Origin: Lytechinus variegatus
Taxonomy: Eukaryota; Echinodermata; Echinoidea; Temnopleuroida; Toxopneustidae
DNA: 64,000 bases
Direction of reading: 5' to 3'
NCBI RefSeq assembly: GCF_018143015.1
Contig: NC_054740.1
Span: forward strand, 70,333,356 to 70,397,355
Part shown: positions 14,077 to 27,700 of the stretch, in pieces
Numbering within the stretch: the stretch's first letter is position 1
How the letters are laid out: each line of letters opens with the position of its first letter
The notes under the pieces: generated by a model
What the model was told of the DNA's origin: nothing
Databases searched by the model: none
What the model saw: only the letters and a program-made list of their open reading frames with translations
Made by a program: the position numbers and the translations under genes

Positions 14077-15439
14077 ATTGAAATTTTTCTAGACTCGAAT
14101 GAATAATTATTTTGATCACGTTTCTTCCAAGCGAGATGGAACCTCGAAAGCGGAGGCTTTTACTGAATCGAGAAGTGACGATTTCATTCGGTTTCAGAGA
14201 TCACGACCTACCACCAGCATTGTACTGATCCACTCGCCATACATTACAGCATGATCCACTTTTGGTGATACATATACACATCCTATAACAGAGTAACTAG
14301 AGACTGAATCGATAGAAATGTGGTAGGAATGAAAAGTCATCTTTTTTATATTCATGGTGAATTCTAAATACTCCGAAAAGCCACGGAACCTACTGAATTC
14401 TCAGAGAATTTATAAAAATAATGTTTAAGTCCATTCAAGCACTGCACGACTATCTTTTGCTCGATTATTTACATGAACTTGAAGGGCCTTTTTGCTGTAA
14501 TACGGATACTCTTTTTATATTCCTACATCATTCCATCATATTAAACCGATGATTTGCATGTAAGGGAAAACTGGGATCAGGAGAGTGCAAGCATCTTTAA
14601 ACTGAGGCCTAATGATGGGAGGTTGTTTTGTATGAAGACGCACTTGATATCTCCTTGCTTGGATCAACATTTAAGACAACTGTACTGGCTTGCTCTTGTT
14701 GATTCTACTCATAAAGGTGGATAACTTCCACTTAATCAGATGTTGAATAGATCAGTGATTGGAGTCGTCGACATTATGGTTTTCAGCCTTTCGAAATGGT
14801 GCTACCTGATTCACATCTTCTAGATGGATAAGGCCTATGATATGAATGAAGCGAATAATAGGCCTACAATGTGGGTTTGCTGAGCAAAGTAAACGAAACG
14901 ACAGGTAACAGAATGGTATTTGTCTATACTGAATGAAAGCTTTTTTATGCAACTGACATTTGCTCTCTCTTCATTGCATCAAACGAATTTGCTGCTTTGT
15001 AGACCTTGCACTGCGAGAGAAGATTAATTGATTTCTGCTTTCAATTAAGAAAGCGTTTGTCCTTTTACCTAATTGCAACGTGGCGGTATACGGCGCAGAT
15101 GTGATCTCTTCTGCTGTGAAGTCGTACAGTTAGCCCGCTTCGAAGATCGCTATCACCATGGATGGATATCACAAAGACATGCCGTCATTTTGCAAGATCA
15201 TTTGTACATTAAGCGCTCTGTCAAAGATGTTTACATTATGTTAGGTTATTCCATTTAGGCCTGCAAGCCGAAGCGTTTTGTTTTAGCTGTCTGCATTTCA
15301 ACCACGTTGCACATCACACGAGGACACTGCATCATAAGTTGTTTTAGCGTATGTAATGTATAACATTTGAACTGTAATGTTCAGTTAAATGACACATTAC
15401 TGATTGATTTTGTAGTATTATTCACATTTCGCCTTGCTT

Positions 15440-15703
15440 AAAAAAAAACAATTGCCACATAGTACGTCACACAATGTGACATCATCTTCACATGGTCAAA
15501 TATGAACATTTGAAAGCTGTGAATAACATTTTTCATGTAGTTGTTCGTGAACATAAACACTCAAAAGTGTAGAGGTGTACACAGTGTGAACGTATCATCA
15601 CATTGTTAGGGTTTATGGTTATAACACTATAAATCACATCTCTACCTGTGTGAACACACTTTGAATACGTTGTGATACTGTGTTCTTTTCAGTTTGGTGA
15701 TCT
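15440..15703. repeat. MITE-like repeat of the ACACAGTG-terminus family, degenerate
   Basis: Several ACAATGTGAC/CACAGTGTGAA words occur in both orientations, and the stretch ends in GATACTGTGTTCTTTTCAG, matching the right end of the better preserved copy at 43767-43987. The left boundary is uncertain. Confidence 0.4.
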
Positions 15704-15772
15704 ATTCCACAAATTTATCTTCTATTCATGGCTGCAACAGAAAAATTATCCAGGGTCTTACAATGTTCGCAT

Positions 15773-16246
15773 TTAAAGGTGAAGATCACCCTGACAAAAA
15801 GATTGTTGTACAAATAGCAAAAAAAAATCATTAAAAATATTGTTTAGGGTTTGAGGAAAATCAATCAAAGAATTAAAAAGTTATTAGAAGTTTGATTATT
15901 TCATTTGTGACATCATTCCTACATAGCAAATGTTAAAAAAAATCAATGATATGTCATTTTCTCAGAAAATTGAAAATGGTTTTTACCTATACCTTTTGTA
16001 TATATCACTAGACAAATCATTTCACACCCGATCATAAGTAGAAAACCATTTGAAAATGAAAGTCATGCATTTTGTATAACATAACATATGGGGCAGCTGC
16101 TATTTTATGATGTCACAAATCCAGAACTTAAAATTCTAATAACTCTCTCAATCTTTAACGGTTTTTTCCCAAACCTTCACCAATATTCCCTATTCTTTTT
16201 GCTATTTTTACAAAACGCTCTTCTTCAGAATGAACTTCCCTTCTAA
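15773..16246. repeat. Foldback repeat, diverged
   Basis: It opens with TTTAAAGGTGAAGATCACC and closes with a diverged inverted copy (CAAAACGCTCTTCTTCAG, then GAACTTCCCTT). Internal pairs such as AAATAGCAAAAA versus TTTTTGCTATTTTT support an inverted-repeat structure. It looks like an old relative of the TTAA-flanked foldback family at 17451-18057. Confidence 0.5.
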
Positions 16247-16257
16247 AATAGAATCAT

Positions 16258-16520
16258 ATACAGTGCGTATCAAAAACAAAAAACGGGACAGATTTGAAAA
16301 GTCTATAAAATTTTTGTTTCAAATTATGATCTCTATATTTTGGTGTCAATGGGTGCTCTTGGGTCTTAGCCTTCAAATATTATTTTTTTAAATAGTTTCG
16401 TTCATCCTTGAGCGAACACGGAATGATTTTGTCTGGGGTCAAAAAGGAGGCTTGCGCAAAAATGGCATCAAATGACATGATGGTCGGACTTTTTGCTAAT
16501 CAGCAGACTTCCTCTTAACC
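16258..16520. mobile_element. Possible mariner-like DNA transposon end
   Basis: The sequence TACAGTGCGTATCAAAAA resembles the terminal inverted repeat of Tc1/mariner-type elements, which insert at TA. I do not see the matching opposite end or transposase coding sequence, so this is an inference from one terminus only; the right limit is arbitrary. Confidence 0.35.
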
Positions 16521-16715
16521 TTTTCATTATCTTTGCCATAATTATCGAATTATGCGGTCAACATTCATTTCCAAATCTACTTATTTGCTTGAATATTTCT
16601 GTTGTTCCTTTTTAATATGTTCTCTTTTAGGTTTGAATATTCTTTAGGCAAGAACAATTTTTTTTAAACTGAAGTTAGGGAGAGCGTGTTTTGACTCATT
16701 ACACCATTGCCATTG

Positions 16716-16809
16716 AAAGACATGAATCCTTTCCTGTTTGTCCTGTCAAGGATATAATGAAACTTGGTGAAGGATTCAATAACCCCTTGAAAATAGGATT
16801 CATGTCTTT
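16716..16809. repeat. Short inverted repeat
   Basis: AAAGACATGAATCCT at 16716 is repeated inverted as AGGATTCATGTCTTT ending at 16809, giving a 15-bp perfect stem with a long spacer. It may be a tiny MITE; no flanking duplication was recognised. Confidence 0.45.
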
Positions 16810-17194
16810 TATATGTACCATAACATAATTTGTTTCACATAATAAAAGTATTTGAATGATTACAAATTCTCCCAATTAATAATGCGATTCTTCTCACCTG
16901 GGTTGACAAAAAGTCTTATTTTGTTACTTATGAAGGAAAATACAAAGGTAAAAGAAGTTTGAATGAAAAAGAAAATAATTCAGGTAAATATATAAATCTA
17001 TAAATGAAATTTGACAGCATTATTTGAAAATTATGGCAAAAGTACTGTACAATACTGAAGATTTGGTGTAAATTGACCAAAGCCTAACAGGTCCGATCTT
17101 TCAGTTTAACTTGTGTCCAGTTGCCATTAATAATTTTACATGTGCATCCAAGGGGGGGGGGCTATCACCAGACAATATATAATTGAGAATTTCA

Positions 17195-17350
17195 ACAGTG
17201 TGATTCGCATTGTCACTTATTCAACTATTTCAGCACACTTGACAGTCGCACTGTGGATGCATCAACGCATTGATTGAAACTGAAATTTTAGCATGGACTT
17301 CGTGAACAACACTTGAACACACTTTGCGACACTGCGCTCTTTCTAGCAGG
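17195..17350. repeat. MITE-like fragment of the ACACAGTG-terminus family
   Basis: It contains GTGTGATTCGCATTGTCAC and ends GACACTGCGCTCTTTCTAGC, close to the right end of the element at 43767-43987. It is probably a diverged copy. Confidence 0.4.
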
Positions 17351-17450
17351 GATATTATAATTCCCCCCAAAAATATTATTTTCAGACCAAGTTCCCTTCT
17401 TCTTGATCGTTCTCATGTAACCAAGATGTGTTATGATTCATAATGCACGG

Positions 17451-18057
17451 TTAAAGGACAAGTCCACCCCAACAAAAACTTGATTTGAATAAAAAGAGAA
17501 AAATTCAACAAGCATAACACTGAAAATTTCATCAAAATCGGATGTAAAATAAGAAAGTTATGGCATTTTAAAGTTTCGCTTCATTTCACAAAACAGTTAT
17601 ATGCACATATCGGTCGGTATACAAATGAGGAACTGATGACATCACTCACTCACTATTTCTTTGTATTTTATTATATGAAATATGAAATATTTTTATTCTC
17701 GTCATTGTCATGTGAAATGAAGTTTCATTCCTCCCTGAACACGTGGAATTCCATTATTTAACATTTCGTGCTTCAGGCAAGGAGGTCCTTATCGTCAAAT
17801 TCGTAAAAATTGAAATATTGTATAATTCAAACAATAAAAAACAAAAGAAATAGTAAGTGAGTGACATCATCGACTCTCTCATTTGGATGTAACTGGTTCG
17901 TTCATATTAACTATTTTGTTAAAAATAGGCGAAACTTTGTAATGTCATAACTTTCTTATTTTACATCCGATTTTGATGAAATTTTCAGCATTGTGCTTGT
18001 CTGATTTTTCTCTATTGATTCAAATCAACATTTTGCTGAGGTGGACTTGACCTTTAA
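17451..18057. repeat. TTAA-flanked foldback element, about 600 bp
   Basis: The left arm starts TTAAAGGACAAGTCCACC and the right arm ends GGTGGACTTGACCTTTAA. The arms remain alignable as inverted repeats for well over 100 bp (for example ATCGGATGTAAAATAAGAAA versus its reverse complement). Both ends carry TTAA. No coding capacity is seen. Related copies lie at 52766-53313 (complete) and 63216-63523 (right half). TTAA ends are compatible with a piggyBac-type non-autonomous element, but TTAA could also simply be part of the inverted repeat. Confidence 0.8.
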
Positions 18058-20103
18058 TAAATGCAGTAGCCATTTGATGATATAGGCATAATATTAAAGT
18101 ACACTGGCACTTACGCGAACAAACCGCATCGATGAAAAACAAAATTATCACGCTCAACTTGACTCTTAAAAGAACGTCTACATTGAATTCAGACACGTTA
18201 TTATGATAAAAAAATCATTATTTCCCTATTAATTTCCTTATCTCCATGCATTTTTCCACTTATATATGCTGCAAATGTTTTTGGATAAGCAGTTTGAAGC
18301 TGTTAAAATTGCCAAGATTAGTTTCGACTTAATTGTCGAAAGATTTGAATGATATAGACATGCGAATATTACTTCTGGTTTACTTCTTTTGGTTGACAAT
18401 TATTTGTAAAGATGATGTTAACGGTTATAAATGTCAATCAAAATGTCAATAACGGTAGTGGAATAAATCTTTCCAAGAAAAACATCTTTATTTTTTTCTC
18501 ATTATGTTATAGCTTGTGGTTGATAAGATATTTTATACGTAAAGCGATTCTTTTTGTCGAAAATATTTTGATTTTCAAGTCTTTAATCGGTAATTAGCAT
18601 TCAACCATGGAGTGCGTATAGACCACTCCTTTCGTTTTCGATATCAGCGCTGCTAGAATATGAAAGTTTCGGTTTATTTAATGGTCTCCCAGTCGTGTTT
18701 TGAATTACTATTGTAATATCAATATCACTCAATTGTAATTTTTATGTGGTTTTTCCAATGAGGAATAAAAGTTTCATGCACGACGTAAAAGCGGGAATTT
18801 CGTTACACATTCAATTACACAATTACGAAAACATGATATAAATATACTTGGAACGTAACAAAAACAAAGTAAAACAGTGATAATGGTTAAGCCTTAATTT
18901 TAAACATGTACTTTAAGTTTTCAAACCCCAGTTTCCTTCTACCGTATAAGATTGTTATGGACATTTCAATTTTATAAAGAAAGATGAATAAAATTCTTGT
19001 CTTGGTAAGAATTTCTTACAATATAAATAAGAAAAAATACCAAGATTACACACATTTCATGGGTTGGCAAATAAATTTGTTTTCCTCTTCCGGATATAGG
19101 CGTACAAATGTGTTTCTCCGTATTTGGTGAATTGAACTATTAAATTGTGTTTTATTTGGTTACAAACTAAGTCTGCATAAGTGCATTCGGATAATTTCTG
19201 ACCGGTATGAGCGTCAAATGTGTCAATCATGATAAAAGTAACCTCGTTTGTAACGATTAGAACTATACATTATTTTTGGAGTAAATTGCAACGCATGTTT
19301 TTGTGAAGATACATTTACGATATGTTAATGATGTATATTAATTAATAGGCCTATGCTGTCTTATTATTGACATCTTCCGTGAGTAAAATAAAGAGTTTTG
19401 TAAGTCAAGTTCTACTCTTGTTACTAATATTTCTACATATATATATTGTGATGTTCATTCTTTTGTTGTGAATTATCAGAAAAATACACTAAGAAATGAA
19501 ACAAAAAAATGCGGATGAAACAGTTTTTTTTATTCAGTCTGCTCTTCAAACGTAATGATTTATTGGTATCAATATTCATGGTAATATAAGTTGTGAACTC
19601 TCAAATAACTCTGGTTATGGCATATTCAATTCGAAGATAGAATATGATACAACATAACATCACCACAAAAGCATCAAAGAGAGAGAGGGGGTGAGACGGA
19701 CATAAAGAGCGCATTAAGTGAACTGGAATATGATTTTATTTTTCAATTGAGAATTCTTCGAGTAAAACAATACGTAATATCGTTTTTCTTTCCATTACTC
19801 ACGGTGAACCGCGGATTAAACACTGACATATAGTTGTATGCATCTTATTAATCATTTTCCCCCAAAAAAAATCAGCAAGCAGTGAGAAGAAAGATCAAAC
19901 AAACACGTTCTTTAATGCATTTTAATAATTTTCGAATGATTGAAACCACTTTGTTACCGTTGACCAAAATAGGAGAGTGAAAGCATTTAAACACTGGCAT
20001 GTGGCACCATTAGTTCTGAGCAAAATCAGAATGGTGTTGGCGTAAATCAAAGGTATGCTAGTAAACTAGCAGACCTATCACAATTGGAACTTGTCAATTG
20101 TTA

Positions 20104-21790
20104 CTACTTGCTATCTTCACTGCTTTCTTTCTTTTTACCTCTGTTTTTCTTCTTACCTTTCTCTTTGGAGCTCTTTTCCTTACTATTTCTTTTCTCTTCA
20201 CTGCCACTTCTATCCTCGTCACTGCTTTCTTTTCTTTCGCCTTTCTTGTTCTTTCCTTCGCTTTCTCTCTTCTCTTCACTGTTGCTTCTGTCTTCTTTGC
20301 TTCCTTTATTTTTCTTGTCCTTGTTCTTTCCATCGTTCTCTCTCTTTTCTTCACTGTTTCCACTCTCTTCGCTGCTTTTAGTCTCATCACTGTCACTTTT
20401 CTCATTGCTGCTTCTAACCTCGTTATTTCCCGCATTCTCTTCGCTGCTCCATTTCATTTGACTTCTTCCACTCTGTTCGCTGCTCCTCATCCCTTCTTTA
20501 CTCCCACTCTCATTACTACTAATGTTCTCTTCACTGCTCCTATCGTTCCTCCTCTCATTACTGCTCCTTTTTTCTTTACTTTTACTCTCATGATCAGAAC
20601 TTTCACCATCGCTGACTGCGCCTTCTTTTCCCACCATTTCAACTTCTTCCGAGGTGTAAACAGCGTGAGCATAGGGCTCGCAAATGCGATTCCCGGGTTC
20701 CAACCGAGGAGAAAATCCGCTCCCAAAACCGAAATTGAATACCGCTGCTGGATCAGAGGTGGATATCCGGAAGAGGGAAACCGGGATGAAATCCGGGTCG
20801 TAGTAACCGAGAAACGGTTCACATTGTTGAGAAGAATCCGGATCAAACAAGCCGGTTTTGATGACATTGTTTTTAACCTCAAACCAATAGTAGTTCGGGT
20901 TCACAGCGGATACTAATCCGGCATTTTCAACCGAGGCAATGGGTACATTGCCCCTTCGGATCTCGCTTCTCGTATTTTCTCCAGTCCCATAAACTGCAGG
21001 TAAAAAAAAACAATAATGACCCCAATAGAACTTGGGATATTAAAAACAATAAATATATAGCATTTATGAGGTAGAATACATACCTTACAATTTGGAACAG
21101 TCTAGTAAATGTTTCACATTTCTGTATTTCTGTTTATTGGTTTGAAAAAAGTTTATTGTTGATTGTTGTCATAACAGCTTAGGATTAAAGTAATGAAATC
21201 AATAGAAGTCCTTGCCGGGGTAATTTCTTTTTAATTCTTATTAGTAACAAGATAAAAAAACTCTTGTCATAAATTACTGAAATAGCGCCACTTTAAAATT
21301 CAGGGATAGTAAATGAAAAATACAGAAATGTGTATTACAATATTAAAATAAGCTTTCTTATTTTTTTCAGAATAAATGAAATGAATTTCTGCTGTGCATC
21401 CAAGAAAAAAAAATCTTGGGCTCGATCTGTAAATAAATCTTTTTTTTTTTGAAAGATCGGAATCAGGGGCTTTTATCTACTGCTTGACAGGGCGCCACAC
21501 AATACCAGCAGACCTTTGCTGTACATCCACTATCATCTAGGAACATTAAAAAAATACCCCAGTCCCTTAAATTTTGAGCTAACTCAGATTGGAAGATCAT
21601 CATTTCAATCTGAATATTTTAAGGCGGCTATCGTATATACCTCTGTGAATGCTCTTACCGATTTCATACACTTCTCCTTTTTGTTCACCTGATATGGACA
21701 GAACAACCTTCCATGGCTTATCAGTGGCAAGTTGGACGGCGTAGAAATAAGGGGATGGAGCTTCATCGGTGTAAGAGCCAGCAGTGGGTA
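20104..21790 (-). CDS. Gene B domain 12 plus charged C-terminal tail
   Basis: Exons 21790-21659 and 20993-20104, about residue 1857 to the end. The first half is short (about 44 aa) but ends EVYEI. The second half starts VYGTGENTRSEIRRG and is diverged, with YYDPDFIPVSLFRIST. After about 120 residues of the last exon comes a Ser/Glu/Lys/Asn-rich tail of about 175 residues, made of imperfect units such as SSEE, NSEEKR and SKEK, ending KKKESSEDSK and TAG. The tail is encoded without an intron. Confidence 0.75.
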
Positions 21791-24700
21791 CTGAGTTTGA
21801 AATAATATTAGAAAACTGGTTTCAGATGTTGAATGGTAGTCGATTAATGAAAGAAGTGAAAGAAAATGATTTTTTTTAAATATATATTAAATGAGATGAC
21901 GGTAGAGCATGAAGTAGGAGCTCATATAATGAATTATATCTGAGCGAATCAAACACCTATTGGCATATGACATGACTGCATAGATTACATGGAGCTGTTT
22001 TTGTTTTGCGGGGGGGGGGGCAGTAGCAATTGTCATGAGTCATGACGCAATGTATGATACATGATCGATTCGAAACTGTTATAAAATTATATAGGTTGTA
22101 TAAATTCGAATCAGTGATAGGTCAACATGCCATTATTTATCACAAGACAATACATGTAGAGCAGACAGGTTCACACATTTCACGTTCTGGACTCCGTAAC
22201 ACAAAATATGAAAGAACACTTCTGATTGGTTCCTAGTCAGTATTTTGCGACAAGTGCGCGTGTAACATTGATCTTGATTGGTCAGTTCATTTAGCGATTG
22301 ATCGCTAATCTTTGTGTTACGGAGCCCAGGATTCACCTAATCACAGGTGAGCTCTCATTGGCACATTTTCTTAAGTACGGAAGGGGGCGGCAAAATGGTA
22401 TGGTTACCAAAAGTTACTTTATAGACATACAAATACACAAAAATAACTTTATAGATTATGGCAAATTAATGTGTGCTATTCCATGTATCTATATAAACAA
22501 AGGCACCGATTTTACCTGTAGTGTAAGCGAAGTGAGACGAACTTGTCATGCTGAATCCGGCAAAGCTAACCGGTAGAGGTTCCGGATCTGTCCATTCTAA
22601 CAGAGGATCGGTTAACTGTTCATCATACACCCTGATAGTACCGTCATATACGGATATCAAGAAATTCCTTGACAGTTGAGAAATGGAAATGTAATTGATT
22701 TTTAACACTCCACTTGAGGCATACATGGTTTAGCCAAATTAGTTCGGCAATATTTGTTTTAGATTGTTTTGCTTATCATTTTTTTTTGGACAGACATGGT
22801 TAACATGGGTTCTTATCAAAACTTATTCAAGGACTTCTTTATTATCACATCTACAAAAATCGAAATATTTGATATAACATGTAATAAAGTACAAGAGATC
22901 ATGCCCTACTGTGTGGTGTCATGGACTCTCGTATTTGCCATGTTTGTATTTTGCATATCACCCGTGTCGTGTGTGCACAGTAACATTTTTTGTGTAATCA
23001 GTTAATTAGTTCTTGTTCGATACCTTACTCTTCCTGGCAATAAAAATCCACCTTCTTCGTAGGAGCTAACAAGAGTTTCACACGAGCTGCATCTTCGCAG
23101 CGACAAGTCCGAGTTCCTGTTACCGCTAAAGACTGCAATGTGAGTAAAATATGGGAACGGAATTTTATAATGTTGATAAGCATTTATACTTCTTTACTTT
23201 GTTTTCTATCTCTTCAGTACAGAACTGCTTTACAAGCATGGACCTATCCACGGGGATTACTATATTGTTACTGGGGGTGCTCAGCATTGTCACAGCACCC
23301 CCAGTAGTAACAATAGATAATCCTCTGTGGATAGGTCCATGTTTACAAAAGAGCCCTGGTAAATACAAACGTATTACAATAATATACATTATACAACGAG
23401 ATGAACTATAAAAGAGTAATACAATAAAATCAGTGGAGGATGAAGACAAATACCAGCAACTGTCAGTTAACGTCATTAAACACATGGTTATGGCGGTCTT
23501 ATCCTTATTTTTTTTTTAATCAAATCAAATAAAAAATGCTAAATAGTTAAACATAATAATATATATATCAAAATAGAAATATTCTATCCCGAGGCACACA
23601 AGAAGAAAGAATGAATACGAGAGTTAGGTGAGTGTCCAAAGCGTCAAGAAGTTACATAAATAAGACTCCAGTTCAGATTTGAAAGTCTCTAATGGTGATA
23701 TAATTCTTAAATTTAATGGTAAAATGTTCTTTAAAAAAGGTGCTGAGGCAAATAAGTTTTTTTTTTCAAAGATTCCCTACCGCGTAGCCTATATTATAAA
23801 ACACATTGAAATTTGATGAATGTTTTCCTCTCTTTCTAGATATGCACGATAACTCCTTTGGTACAAGGAACAGTTCTTCATTGCAAGTGGCAAATGCGAA
23901 GGATTTTTTTAGTAAACAATGTCTCACCGATTTCATACATTTCGACTTGTTGGCTTCCGTCTGCTGACAAAGCAATTGAGACAGCGCCCTCTGTTGTGAC
24001 TGTGAACTCAATGTACTTGCCAAAGTAGTTTTCATGAAGTGGATGGAAGCTGTACTCAAACTTTTCTTCCAGTGATGATTGCTCATAGATATGAGCCTGG
24101 AAGAGATCGATATCATGGGTCGATTCCAGATGACCTTTGGGTTGAAATAGTAATAATAATTATAGAACTGATAACAATACATGAGGCTTGTATAGCGCAC
24201 TTTCCATTTTAATAAGATGTTCAAGGACCTTCGGATCATTAGAGAGAAAAAAATATGTATTACAGGTTTGCTCTTTAACGATGAAAAAATAACTCAATGT
24301 CTGTCAAAAGAACACTACGCATGTCAAAAGCACTCTTATACGAACTGGTTTGACATTTTACATTCTATTCAATTTTATTAGAGTGCTGCTCAAAAGTTAG
24401 TGAACCCCGCCAGAAAATGAACATATTATCTAAAGTGTTCAAGTTCTGACATGCTTTAGATGAATAATTGTGAATTCAGGTGATAAAATATTACATTAAA
24501 TAAAGTTTGATTCTCTAGACTCGCCGAACATTGTAGTGTTGTTGTCTACATTGAAGGAGTATCTTTTGGGGAGCGGTTAACTAAGATTTTAACAGAAGTA
24601 ATAGGAGGAATTATATCATAAATTACAATACATCAGTGAAGGATTTTCTGCAAACGGTTGACAGGACTTACAAGGGAATAATAAGTTTCAAAAGCAATCG

Positions 24701-27700
24701 TACAGCCACACCAATAAAACCGACTCCAAACCGACCGATACTACGTCATTCGAAATAATGTTATATCTGAGATCCGTCTGGAATCGGTTTTGTTGATGTG
24801 TGTCTACCGTGAGTGAATCTCTTACCCGTCGATGCACTATAATAGAAGTACTTATAGAACTGCCATTCGTATGTTAGACCATCGTCGCCGGCCGCAAACC
24901 AGATGTACTTCGCATGGATCGGTTCATCCAAAACGGCTCCCATAAAGCGATCGCCACTTCCCATTCCGACTTCTATAATATTACCGTCGATCGAGACCCA
25001 AAATGTAACATCACTGAAACGCAACAGATGGTCTCCTTGAACGCTCACTATCTCAATATTGTTCTTTGAAAGAGTTGACCTTTGGTTGTTGTCAACCCCC
25101 AAACCTAAAGCACGACCAAAATGAAAAACAAAAAAAAAAAAAACAAGCGCGAATAGTTATTTCTTTTACAACATGAGTAAGGAAAAACGAATTTCGCAAC
25201 CATACTTTGCTTTCAAAAATTTTGTTTTCATTCGAATGCCATACAAACATTTTACTGAAACGTGTGAAATGTGGATCTTCATGGTATAGCACGTTCTCCT
25301 TGCTCCAGGAGTGTTTTATTTTCCTCATTTGTCACGTGTCACATGCGAAAGATGAATAATTTTACTGTAGCTCAATCTGTCAATAGAAGATGATTCTCTA
25401 AACCAGTGTCAACTCACTTAATATCTACACTAAAACAGTTCGTATCGTTGACAATCCTGAGAACTCAAAACTCTTCTTGGCTTAAACAAGTCTTAAACAA
25501 GTCCATATAAACAAGGAATAGTATCTTAATAGTCGGCATCAAAAATTATACAAGTATGTAAAACGTATTTTTATCAACAGAATATTAGTGCCATATTTCT
25601 GGTCGTTTTGATATATATCAGTCGTACATAAGTAGAAGTCTAAAAGAATCTCTTAAATCACAGAATTCTTGGCTGAACTGACCCCCCTCCCCCGTTTGAT
25701 TATAAAAGAAAGGCATAACACAAACTGTCCGTTCTTCGATTGATAAGGTGCCATGTTACTTACGGATCTGGATGACGTCTGTTGCAGCTAAGACAGAAGC
25801 CTGATTGGAAAGTGCTATGAGGGCGTTCTGTTCGGCTTTAACACTGAAGGAAAACCTCATCTCAGATTGGTCACGTAATACGGAATAGCTTCGGGGGTAA
25901 ATAGAGTCTCCGGGACCTTTGCCAGTATTGAACGATGATATCAAGGTAGTTCCTGTCAAGAACAGAATATTGACGATTACTGGATCTTGATAGATCTTAG
26001 GAAAAATCTTGAAAATACACCAATTATAAAAATGGAATATAAAGCCAGATAAACCGATTGAAATACTCTTATCATTTTATGAAAACGTCAGTAAATTAGA
26101 CAAATTGAATATTTTACAATAGGGGTTTGACATTACTTTGTGCGATGATAAATCATATTTATTCTTTCTAATGATGTTCTTGTGATTTTAAGTTTTTAAT
26201 TTCACTCCAATATGGAGGGATTTGAAATAAATTAAGCTGGAATGTAATTAGGATACAATCGAATTCTGAATTTAGTTTGAATCCTAAAAATTTGGTTTTA
26301 AATCTCCAAGGAATTGTATTCAAATTGTTCGATATTAAAAAAAAATGACTGTATAGGATTAAAACAAAAATCCAGAATTCGGTTGGTCCCTAACTACAGT
26401 CCATTTGGATTTATTTTAAATCCTTACAATTTAGAAAGTTCCCAGCTATCATTCTAAATAATAATAATTGAAATATAGCCCGAAGAATCTGGTTAGAATC
26501 GTTTTATGGAGTCATCTTAAAGAACTGTAATACATAATGTTAACATAGTTTATAAAAATATTTTAATATGATGATTTTTTCTGTAACATATCACATTTGT
26601 GATGATTATTTATATATTTTCCTTCAATTTTCATCATGTTCAACCTATTCACAGTGATCTTTACCTCTTGGATAAGATATCAATAATTTAATCAAATTGT
26701 CAACGTGACCGTTGTGTGGCACATCATCCCATCCATCTCTTACCTTTTGGTGGAATATTGTATCGATATTTATGATCCTAAAGTGCATGAATAGAATGAA
26801 TCTGCAGTTACTACTAATGTAAAATAATCAGACATTTAGCATTCAATATTACTTTGTGACGCGACATAATTATGTATGACCAATAATCATAAAATGTACT
26901 TGATCTGTTTCTTAGATACAAGCTTCTTATTGTAAGTAGATCTATCTTTTCAGGACAGAAGATGACCTTGTAAATCTCATGACTTTAAAATAGATAAACC
27001 TATAAGTTTGTGACGTGATGTGGCGTTACTTCCGGCGTTACTAACAAATATAACCCTTTTCACTTGAATTAATGGTGTTCTCCTGATACTTATCGTGTCA
27101 TACCTGAATAGAAGATGAATTTGTAAACTGTCCATTGTCCCGTAAATCCTTCTATGGTACCAAATCCAGCCCAACCGATCTCCAAAGGATAAGTTTCTTC
27201 GTAATCTAGGATCACTGAATCCGCTCCTGCTGCCCCGGCGATCTGTCCAAGCCTCACATTAAGTTTATTGGTTCTGCCGCATCGTATGAGCTCTACGAAG
27301 AACTTGACGGGCTTGGAGCTTGTCAAAATGGAATCGGTCTGTACGGTTAGCACTGCCGTACAGTAGTATATGGATGTACATCGCATGATGTGGGTTTCGC
27401 TGTTCCTGTTAACGCCAATATCTGCAGGCACGGATTTTGAAAAAAGGAGAAAATTATCTGATATTCAATAAGTATCGTCGTGATAATTAAGTAGAATCGC
27501 AGTTCAAGGTTTTCATAGATCATCAATGAGTTTTGTATTCAATTTCTTTTACAAGTTTACCCTACGGAATAAACCCCACTGTTCCTGCAACGTGGGTTGC
27601 CATTACGAAGAAAATTATGATGATAATAAGAGCTACTAAAAAACAGATAAAATAATAATAAATCAATTCAATTAATTATTACAGTAATGATAGGCATAAT

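Larger units (their letters stand above)
14077..20103. other. Convergent intergenic region between genes A and B, repeat-filled
   Basis: It contains the 3' UTR of gene A (extent unknown) and, near 20.1 kb, that of gene B. Between them are foldback elements at 15773-16246 and 17451-18057, a transposon-end-like sequence near 16258, a short hairpin at 16716-16809 and sequences carrying the CACTGTGTTCTTTC terminus near 15.4-15.7 and 17.2-17.35 kb. I find no credible coding exon. Confidence 0.6.

Noticed and set aside
20084-20916. Long Leu/Phe/Ser-rich open frames on the plus strand
   Set aside because: They are antisense to the Ser/Glu/Lys tail exon of gene B; codon AGC/GAA/GAG repeats leave the other strand open. 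No splice or start context supports them.
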